From DASXUX01 sp036504595 (GTDB lineage: Bacteria > Planctomycetota > SZUA-567 > H5-PLA8), in the NCBI GenBank assembly GCA_036504595.1, contig DASXUX010000095.1:248001-312000 (forward strand): a stretch of DNA of 64,000 nt. Direction: 5' to 3'. A model generated the notes under the pieces. That model searched no databases. It saw only the letters and a list, made by a program, of their open reading frames with translations, and was not told where the DNA came from. Position numbers and translations under genes: made by a program. Of the stretch, positions 58,462 to 64,000 are shown piece by piece. How positions within the stretch are numbered: the stretch's first letter is position 1; each line of letters opens with the position of its first letter.

Positions 58462-59611
58462 AATACGCCGGCTGCTTCTTCGCGCCGCCTTTGTTTCCCG
58501 GATTTCCCGGCCCCGTCCCTGCGCCGTCGTTGACGGGTGGATTTCCCGGCGGAGCGGGATCGACGCCATTCCCGACGCCGTTATTGCCTTTGCTTCCTTG
58601 TCCCTGACCGTTGCTGGCCCCGCCTGAATTACTGGGCGTCCCGCCTTGGTTGCCCGGATTTCCCGGTCCCGTCCCTGCGCCGTCGTTGACTGGTGGATTT
58701 CCTGGCGGCGCGGGATCGACGCCATTCCCGACGCCGTTATTGCCTTTGCTTCCTTGTCCCTGACTGTTGCCGTTCCCGCCTGAATTGCTGGGTGTCCCGC
58801 CTTGGTTGCCTGGATTTCCCGGGCCGGTGCCGGCGCCATCGTTCACCGGTGGATTTCCCGGCGGCGCGGGATCGACACCATTCCCGACGCCGTTGTTGCC
58901 CTTGGAACCTTGTCCTTGGCCGTTGCCGTTATTCGCCGTCGTGCCGTCGCTGGCGCTCCCGTCGGGACTTCCGCCCGGCACCAGTTGCAGGTAGCCGACC
59001 CAGCGGATGCTGAACCAGCCGCGCTTGACGAACAAATGGTTGATCAGCGGTTCCACGCGGGAGTACGCATATTGGCGGAAGGTCCAGTCCTTCGCGCTCA
59101 CCGTGGGCTCCGTGTTCGGCTTCCAGTTGCCGCCCCATTCCGTCGGGTCTTTGTAGTAGTGCGCGACCAGGCCGGCCTTCATTCCATTCACTGTATCGCC
59201 ATCGTTGTTCTGAACGCTGACCGTCTTGCCGCCTTTGGATTTCTTCGTGCTCGGCGTGACATCCTGCTCGTCGGCCGCTGAGTGGAAAAAGTGCGCTGCG
59301 GGAATGACCTGCCGCGGAACATTCAAGGACGGCACGGTCCAGTATAGCTTCGCCGGGTCGGCATCGTTCTTCGGAAGACTCTCGCCCTGAAAGTACTCGA
59401 CGACAATCCGGTGCAACCCCGGCGTGAGCGAGACGTTCGCCGTGCGGTGCGAACGCGGCTCGGTCTCGGGTGTCGGCCGCCAGTCGTCAATCACTGAATT
59501 GTCGTCAATAAAGACGCGTGCCCCATCGTCCGCCCAAAACTCCAGCATCACATCCGCCGCTTTCGCGCACAGACATGCGAGCGCCAGCAAACATGCGAGC
59601 AGCGTCTTCAT
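58460..59611 (-). CDS. secreted protein with PA14-like fold and collagen-like tandem repeats
   Basis: 383 residues; signal peptide MKTLLACLLALACLCAKA; GGAGGGGG upstream. Residues 20-210 resemble a PA14 module (LEFWADDGARVFIDD, HRIVVEYFQGESL, GLVAHYYKDPTEWGGNW). From about 225 come three Gly/Asn/Pro-rich repeats: the unit is 52 residues (156 bp), two full and one shortened, nearly identical at DNA level, with GNNGVGNGVDPAPPGNPP inside. The repeats differ from neighbours in codon use and can expand or contract by recombination. Possibly a surface adhesin or stalk. Function unknown. Confidence 0.8.
   Translation of the reverse strand: MKTLLACLLALACLCAKAADVMLEFWADDGARVFIDDNSVIDDWRPTPETEPRSHRTANVSLTPGLHRIVVEYFQGESLPKNDADPAKLYWTVPSLNVPRQVIPAAHFFHSAADEQDVTPSTKKSKGGKTVSVQNNDGDTVNGMKAGLVAHYYKDPTEWGGNWKPNTEPTVSAKDWTFRQYAYSRVEPLINHLFVKRGWFSIRWVGYLQLVPGGSPDGSASDGTTANNGNGQGQGSKGNNGVGNGVDPAPPGNPPVNDGAGTGPGNPGNQGGTPSNSGGNGNSQGQGSKGNNGVGNGVDPAPPGNPPVNDGAGTGPGNPGNQGGTPSNSGGASNGQGQGSKGNNGVGNGVDPAPPGNPPVNDGAGTGPGNPGNKGGAKKQPAY
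58500..58920. repeat. 156-bp tandem repeat within the collagen-like gene
   Basis: Almost 2.7 copies of a 156-bp unit (boundaries approximate); copies differ at few positions, mostly synonymous. Confidence 0.8.
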
Positions 59612-59633
59612 AGAAAGCCCCCTCCAATCGAGC

Positions 59634-59747
59634 CTGGGAGTTTGGAGTCAACGGCAACAGCCGCCGCGGTTAGAAGTCTCTCCGAAGACTCCAGACTCTC
59701 AGACTCCAGACTCTCAGACTCTCAGACTCCAGACTTCAGTCTCCCAG
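59634..59747. repeat. inverted arrays (unit GACTCCA/GACTCTC)
   Basis: A short left arm CTGGGAGTTTGGAGTC (59634-59649) and a long right array at 59687-59747 whose 7- and 8-base units end CTCCCAG. The array runs through the stop codon of the following minus-strand gene. The word is complementary to the one at 32928-32969. Confidence 0.8.
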
Positions 59748-60443
59748 CATTCCCGAAAACTTGTACCACGCGACCGAGGCCCAATCCTTCCCGACGTTCC
59801 GCACTGTAATGCGATGCTCTCCACGCGGAATGTCGAGCTCAAAAAGTTTGTCGATCAATTCCTTGCCGGGCGAAGCCTTCAGCGGCGGCATCTGCTTCGG
59901 CTTCCCGTCCACGACGAACTCCAGCCGAGCCTCGGCCCAACTGTTGACCTTCGAAATCATCACGCCCATCTTGCACTGGCCGCGCGCGCTGACGATGAAC
60001 GTCGGCGGGTTGTCCAGTTCGCGCTTTTCACTTCCCTGCAAAAACTTGCTCAGCCCCGCTGGGTTTGATACGCAGCCATTGCGGTCTACGCGGAACTCGT
60101 TCTCCGCCGGCCTGGCGAATCCAACCTCCGGAAAAACTCTGACGCCGTCCGTTTGCTCCGGCAACGGCGCTGCATCTTGGCTCGTCGATCCTTCGTATGG
60201 CTCTTCCGGAAACGGATCGACCACAAGCTCCGGCGCGCCGGGACTCATGCCGTCACGTATGAGCACGCCGTCTTTCAGGTCGCGCAAAACGAGTCTCGAT
60301 GGCTTGCGCGAGACTGCCGCAACCACCCAACCCGCCGCCCAGTACAGAACAAACGCCTGCACGGCCAGAACCAGCGCGGCCATTCCATAGTGCCACGCCG
60401 TCGCTTTCCGAGCTTGCCCCTCCGCACGCGGCGTCTCGCCCAT
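59736..60443 (-). CDS. single-span membrane protein with extracellular beta domain, unknown
   Basis: 235 residues. One membrane helix near the N-terminus (MAALVLAVQAFVLYWAAGWV, about 21-40), then an outside part with a Pro/Glu-rich linker and a C-terminal beta domain (FELDIPRGEHRITVRNVG) that recalls carbohydrate-binding folds such as malectin-like modules. Its last codons and stop lie within a heptamer array. Upstream of the collagen-like gene on the same strand, so they may act together at the surface. Not recognised. Confidence 0.65.
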   Translation of the reverse strand: MGETPRAEGQARKATAWHYGMAALVLAVQAFVLYWAAGWVVAAVSRKPSRLVLRDLKDGVLIRDGMSPGAPELVVDPFPEEPYEGSTSQDAAPLPEQTDGVRVFPEVGFARPAENEFRVDRNGCVSNPAGLSKFLQGSEKRELDNPPTFIVSARGQCKMGVMISKVNSWAEARLEFVVDGKPKQMPPLKASPGKELIDKLFELDIPRGEHRITVRNVGKDWASVAWYKFSGMLGD

Positions 60444-61014
60444 ACACTTCTTCCTACAACCTTCAGACGTGTTTTCCGCAACTTTCGCTGCAAAATCTTA
60501 TGCACGTGTGCGTTACCAAAACAGCCGCCGCGCTCGAATCTCCCGAATCACCGCCTTTCCAGATCCATCCTGCTCTGTAAAAAAGTGCACCTGTGGTGGC
60601 ACGTTTGTGTTCGCGCGTCCTTTTGCGCGAACTCAAGCGTGCGTTGGAGCGACCATGTACTCTCGCTGCGCTTCTGTCCAAACCTGCACCGTGCGTGCTT
60701 CGCATACCCCTCCCTGCCGCGATGAAGCCTGAACCTAAACCCTCCCGTTCTGTCCAAGACTGCACATGTGCGGATTGAGTGTCATCCATCTGCGCGTTCC
60801 CTGTTCGCAGACCGCGACTTCATCCCGTCCAAAAGCGCACATGTGCATCATTTGTCCTACATATAAGTCCAAACCCTGAACCCCGCCCCCTTCCGTCCAG
60901 ACAGAGTTTCCAACCCACACGCCACAATATATGACGTATCAAAGCCCTAAAGTGTTTGCCTAAATCTTCGTACTTTGTACGGGAAATATGAACGGCTTGA
61001 CGTTCCGCTTCGAT
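60444..61014. other. 571-bp gene-free stretch with dispersed motifs
   Basis: No convincing gene. It holds a GTGGCAC-type hairpin (60599-60642) and three copies of the GTCCA...TGCACATGTG motif (60672-60695, 60748-60773, 60825-60846), all also represented in the 21.6-22.3 kb gene-free block. The end near 60930-60990 is AT-rich and may include a promoter. Confidence 0.6.
60599..60642. repeat. GTGGCAC-type hairpin
   Basis: GCACGTTTGTGTTCGCGC (60599-60616) pairs with GCGCGAACTCAAGCGTGC (60625-60642) at 16 of 18; loop GTCCTTTT, same as the copy at 40083. Confidence 0.8.
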
Positions 61015-61368
61015 TCAGAATGTCGCCAGCGCCGCAGGCAAGTCATCGAAGATCCGGATGGTCTCTCCGATGCCCATCAGGTCAAAGACCACTTGAACGT
61101 TGGGGTTCAATTTCATCAAAACAAGGTTGCCGCCGCGCCGTTGCGCTTCCGCAAGCGCCCCGATCAACGTGCCCGCGCCGGCTGAACTCATGTAATAAAC
61201 TTGGCTCAGGTCCACGATCCCCTTGTTCGCGCCTTTGTCGAACGCCGCTGCAAAGGCGTCTTCAAGTTCCGAGAATGTTTCGGCATTCAGAAGTCCCGTC
61301 AGATGCAGTACGAACACGCCTTTTTCCGGAAGCATCTCCTGGTTTATCGTCAGTTCTATTTTGGCCAT
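61015..61368 (-). CDS. STAS-domain anti-sigma factor antagonist
   Basis: 117 residues from MAKIELTINQEM; the frame is open 36 nt upstream. SpoIIAA/RsbV-like: GVFVLHLTGLLNAETFSEL, then GIVDLSQVYYMSSAGAGTLIG, where a serine of SSAGAG is the expected phosphorylation site, and NPNVQVVFDLMGIGETIRIF. Such proteins bind an anti-sigma kinase to release a sigma factor; no kinase or phosphatase gene is adjacent. Confidence 0.92.
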   Translation of the reverse strand: MAKIELTINQEMLPEKGVFVLHLTGLLNAETFSELEDAFAAAFDKGANKGIVDLSQVYYMSSAGAGTLIGALAEAQRRGGNLVLMKLNPNVQVVFDLMGIGETIRIFDDLPAALATF

Positions 61369-61437
61369 AGTTGGCAGCGTATGCAAAAGGGTGGAAACGG
61401 TCAAGCGTCAAGATGATCACATTCCAAATCAGACGGC

Positions 61438-62358
61438 TTACCGCAGCACATCGCCCGGAAGCGCTTTCCCTTCCGCATCCAGCAACTGCACGCCCATCAT
61501 CGCGCCGTTCGCGTTCTTGGCGGCATCGATGTACCGCCACACCAGTTTCTTCTCCCGCGTGATCTCCAGAGCGCCCGCGCCGTTGGGAACTTTCTGAATC
61601 TGGTAGATGCCCATCAGCACGTTCCCGCTGGGCTGAACGTGTACTCCGCAAATCATCCCGATCGCCACGTCGGGCAAATCCGTCTTCTTGAACTCCCAGA
61701 CCGTTTTGCCCTGCGGATCGAATTCTGTGACCGCGTCGATATGCCCAACCATCGTGTTTCCGTTCGGCAGGCGCACGCCCGAAAATGCGATGTTGCCCAC
61801 GGTGACCTCAAAAACGACCTCGCCTTTCGGCGTGTACTCCCGAACGATGTGTTTGCCCGAATGACAGGCCAGATAGTTTCCGTTCTTGAGTTTCCGCACC
61901 ATCCGCAGATTGTGGTGTTCCCCCACTTTCGTCAACGGAAGCTGCAATTCGAACACAGTCTTCCCTTCCGCGCTCACCTCCAGAATCTTGCCCGTCGAAT
62001 TCTCCCCGACGAGCGTGTTCCCGTTTTCCAGGCGCTGGCAGGAGTACGCGCCGCCGCCGGCGGGCACGCTGGACTTGTAGTTGAAGACGACCTTCTTCGT
62101 CTTCGGGTCCACTTCGTTGACCTCCCCATTGGCGAACAGAACGTTGCCGCTGGGCAGCATCCAGATATCCGAACAGTTGCCTCCCGGATGGCTCCAGACC
62201 GTCTTGCCCTCGCCATCGAACGTCAGAAGCGTTCCGCCGCTCGCAATCACTTTGCCCGTCAGCGTCCCGAACAGCTTCTGCGCCTCTTCAGCTCTGACCG
62301 CAACTGCCCCCACAAGAAGCATCCAGGCGACCGCACCCAGCAGTTCAATTCGTCTCAT
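61438..62358 (-). CDS. secreted beta-propeller protein (arylsulfotransferase/PQQ-like)
   Basis: 306 residues from MRRIELLGAVAWMLLVGAVAV (signal peptide), with GGGGAGATC before the ATG. Repeated blades with the pattern LPSGNVLFANG, LENGNTLVGEN, LKNGNYLACHS, LPNGNTMVGHI, QPSGNVLMGIY and FD-P/EGKTVW strands, as in ASST and PQQ-like propellers. The catalytic His expected in ASST is not obvious, so a binding or structural role is as likely. 69 bp before the STAS gene on the same strand. Confidence 0.8.
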   Translation of the reverse strand: MRRIELLGAVAWMLLVGAVAVRAEEAQKLFGTLTGKVIASGGTLLTFDGEGKTVWSHPGGNCSDIWMLPSGNVLFANGEVNEVDPKTKKVVFNYKSSVPAGGGAYSCQRLENGNTLVGENSTGKILEVSAEGKTVFELQLPLTKVGEHHNLRMVRKLKNGNYLACHSGKHIVREYTPKGEVVFEVTVGNIAFSGVRLPNGNTMVGHIDAVTEFDPQGKTVWEFKKTDLPDVAIGMICGVHVQPSGNVLMGIYQIQKVPNGAGALEITREKKLVWRYIDAAKNANGAMMGVQLLDAEGKALPGDVLR

Positions 62359-62451
62359 GATCTCCCCTTCCATTTGTCCCGCTAAGAAGCCTCGAATCGT
62401 CGGATCAATCTAGCTCCCTCACGCATTGTGGACAAGCGCAACCCGTGTGTG

Positions 62452-62527
62452 GCACGGGCAGGCCCCGCCGCGCTGAGTGCGTCGCTATCTCGGACCGACG
62501 GCTGTTGGCGGCGCGGATTGCCCGTGC
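62452..62527. repeat. GTGGCAC-type hairpin with large loop
   Basis: GCACGGGCA near 62452-62460 pairs with TGCCCGTGC (62519-62527), with GC-rich partly complementary inner sequence. The outer arms match 48601-48637. Confidence 0.65.
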
Positions 62528-62561
62528 AGTAGCGCCCGAATTCACAGGCACACACCCCAAC

Positions 62562-62585
62562 AAAAAAGCCCCGCTCTCGCGGGGC
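62562..62585 (-). terminator. rho-independent terminator of the partial secreted protein gene
   Basis: On the minus strand GCCCCGC, loop GAGA, GCGGGGC (62568-62585), then six T (62562-62567). Confidence 0.92.
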
Positions 62586-62609
62586 TTTGAAGCAGAAACT
62601 CATCTTCCG

Positions 62610-64000
62610 TTACTGATTGGCCGCCGGAGCGGCCGGACCGGCTTTATCCAGTTCTTCCCAAGCCTTCAGCCACTCTTCCTGCACCACGCCAAGCTGCCGG
62701 TAGCAGCGATTGATGCGGAACGAACCGGTGGACAGCCCGCTGGTGCAATCGAAATACGCAAGCACCGTCTTCTTCGCTTTGGCGGTGTCCAGCGCGGCCG
62801 GAAGGTTCTTCTTCACCTGCTCCTGCACGTTCTTGAACTCTTCTTCCGTCAACTGCCGGCGCGGGTCGTAGAGGAAGCCCGGATCCTTCCCAGCCAATTC
62901 CGGCTTGTTTGGAGCGACATTCTTCACGATCTGCTCCCAGGTCGCCTTGGAAGCAGCTTTGCGGTCCACCTTGTCGCTCAGAGCGGTCTCCACCTGCAGC
63001 TTGACATCGTCCCAGTTCACGTCCGCTTCATCGAAGACGGCATACAGCTCGTCCAGAGCCTTGCCAGCCTCAATGATCGTCGTGCGGCGCTGAAGCTGTG
63101 TCTTGCTGCCTTCGGTCGCCGTCTTGTTCAGTTCGAAGCGGTCCTTCGGACACTCTTTGGTCAGACCCTTCAAGAACTGCGCCTTGTAGATCGTGGACCG
63201 GCCGTCATCGACAACCTTCACTTCGACCGGAATCTTCGTGCCGCCGATGTCGATTTCCATCGGGCAGACGAAGCTGATGCTGTTGATCGCCAGCGTCTGG
63301 TTCGCACGCGTCGAGTTCTTGATCACGAATGGGAACGCGAAAGCCAGCTTGTCAGTGCCAGCCGGCGTCTTCAACGGCTGAACTTTGATCTGCGGATCCT
63401 TTGCGTCTGTCGGAATCGGCACGGCAATATCCTGATCCCACATCCACAGGTATTCCCACTTGGTGCCCTTCAGTTTCAACTCCGAACGCTGCACGTTGAA
63501 CTCGTCATCGTTGCGCGCAAACGTGAGCACCAAAACCCGGCGCATCTTCTCGTCGTAGCGGTGCGCGTTCCCCAAGCCGTGAACGACGATCTTCAGTTCG
63601 GTAAATTCATCGGAGAAATTCGACCACAGCGCCGCGCCCCAGCGCGTCTGCCCAGGCTCAAAGGTCGCCCGCGGCGCGAATTGAGTCGTGCCTTTCACCG
63701 AGTCCAGCGCATTCGCGTTCAGGCTGGCGAGCGATTCCAGCGGCGCGACGCCTTGGCTGAGCAGATCCTTGTCGCGCAGTTCTTCCGAATAGCCCAGCGG
63801 CCGGCGCACCACGTCCGCCAGCATGCGTTCCGGCAAAAAGCCGCCGACCGCGAAGTTGAACACGCCCTTGTTGGTAATGGCGACGAACTGCGGCACGATG
63901 CCGCGTTTCTTCGGTGTGGAATTCGTGATCGTGAAGGTGAAGCCGAACCACTTCTGTTTGCTGCCCTGAATGCGATCGGTCACGATGTACTGCGGTGCAT
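62610..64000 (-). CDS. unknown protein, 5' end beyond window
   Basis: At least 463 residues, open to the window edge (APQYIVTDRIQGSKQKW continues upstream of a GTG at 63983), so the N-terminus is missing. Beta-rich first part (FGFTFTITNSTPKKRGIVPQ, given as FGFTFTITN and KKRGIVPQFVAI), then strands up to about residue 270, and a helical C-terminus with charged segments. Regularly spaced features such as IKNSTRANQTLAINSISF suggest tandem Ig-like units. Not recognised. The strong terminator 24 bp downstream ends the transcript. Confidence 0.8.
   Translation of the reverse strand, partial: APQYIVTDRIQGSKQKWFGFTFTITNSTPKKRGIVPQFVAITNKGVFNFAVGGFLPERMLADVVRRPLGYSEELRDKDLLSQGVAPLESLASLNANALDSVKGTTQFAPRATFEPGQTRWGAALWSNFSDEFTELKIVVHGLGNAHRYDEKMRRVLVLTFARNDDEFNVQRSELKLKGTKWEYLWMWDQDIAVPIPTDAKDPQIKVQPLKTPAGTDKLAFAFPFVIKNSTRANQTLAINSISFVCPMEIDIGGTKIPVEVKVVDDGRSTIYKAQFLKGLTKECPKDRFELNKTATEGSKTQLQRRTTIIEAGKALDELYAVFDEADVNWDDVKLQVETALSDKVDRKAASKATWEQIVKNVAPNKPELAGKDPGFLYDPRRQLTEEEFKNVQEQVKKNLPAALDTAKAKKTVLAYFDCTSGLSTGSFRINRCYRQLGVVQEEWLKAWEELDKAGPAAPAANQ

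Overview
The window looks like a chromosomal segment of a GC-rich member of the PVC group, most likely Planctomycetota. Signs of this are secreted proteins fused to formylglycine-generating-enzyme-like (SUMF1/FGE) domains, a hydrazine-synthase-alpha-like multihaem protein, Tat-exported Gfo/Idh/MocA oxidoreductases, squalene-hopene cyclase, pyruvate phosphate dikinase and many secreted proteins of unknown function. No rRNA, tRNA, CRISPR array, insertion sequence or phage gene was recognised. The species cannot be named from the sequence.

Layout. 1-4.2 kb (minus): MBOAT O-acyltransferase (cut by the window edge), an FGE-like/histone-deacetylase fusion lipoprotein and a TolB-like propeller. 4.3-17.8 kb (minus): one hydrogenase region, hydBGDA (group 3b, NAD(P)-linked [NiFe] hydrogenase), endopeptidase, receiver protein, hypA, hypB, membrane histidine kinase, hypF, an unknown gene, hypC, hypD, hypE; a hybrid sensor kinase lies just upstream. 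19.9-23.4 kb: a secreted zinc-ribbon protein, a 709-bp gene-free block with covarying hairpins, and an AraC-like regulator. 23.6-31 kb: GH4 glycosidase, orphan ExbD, glycosyltransferases, and a Cys-rich repeat protein behind a structured leader. 31-36 kb: oxidoreductase, PII protein, aminotransferase, CDF transporter. 36.1-40 kb (minus): VOC-DhaK, DhaL, LsrF-type aldolase and a Tat-exported cupin, which looks like a sugar-catabolic operon. 40.2-48.6 kb: the 1353-residue HzsA-like/FGE protein, a phosphodiesterase and ppdK with an attenuator-like leader. 48.7-64 kb: hemerythrin, SGNH esterase, MEMO-family protein, CNNM transporter, hopene cyclase, small membrane proteins, a collagen-like repeat protein, a STAS protein, and a partial secreted protein.

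The most unusual feature is the intergenic DNA. At about 18 loci it carries tandem arrays of 7-base words (two or three loci use 9-base words). The word differs at each locus, and many loci have a second array that is the reverse complement of the first, so each locus can form its own private hairpin. In the hyd-hyp operon such an array or hairpin fills nearly every intercistronic gap longer than about 50 bp. Other small dispersed palindromes (GTGGCAC-ended hairpins, GCGCAATCC/GGATTGCGC hairpins, an AGAACCGCGACCGT repeat) occur both between genes and, read in frame, inside proteins. At least five proteins carry repeat-derived segments.

How genes work together: hydBGDA would exchange electrons between H2/protons and NAD(P)(H), and HypABCDEF plus the endopeptidase build its NiFe centre. 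The DhaK/DhaL/LsrF-like/cupin set would isomerise, phosphorylate and cleave a small keto-sugar; the substrate is unknown. Functions are inferred from motifs read by eye; no database search was possible.
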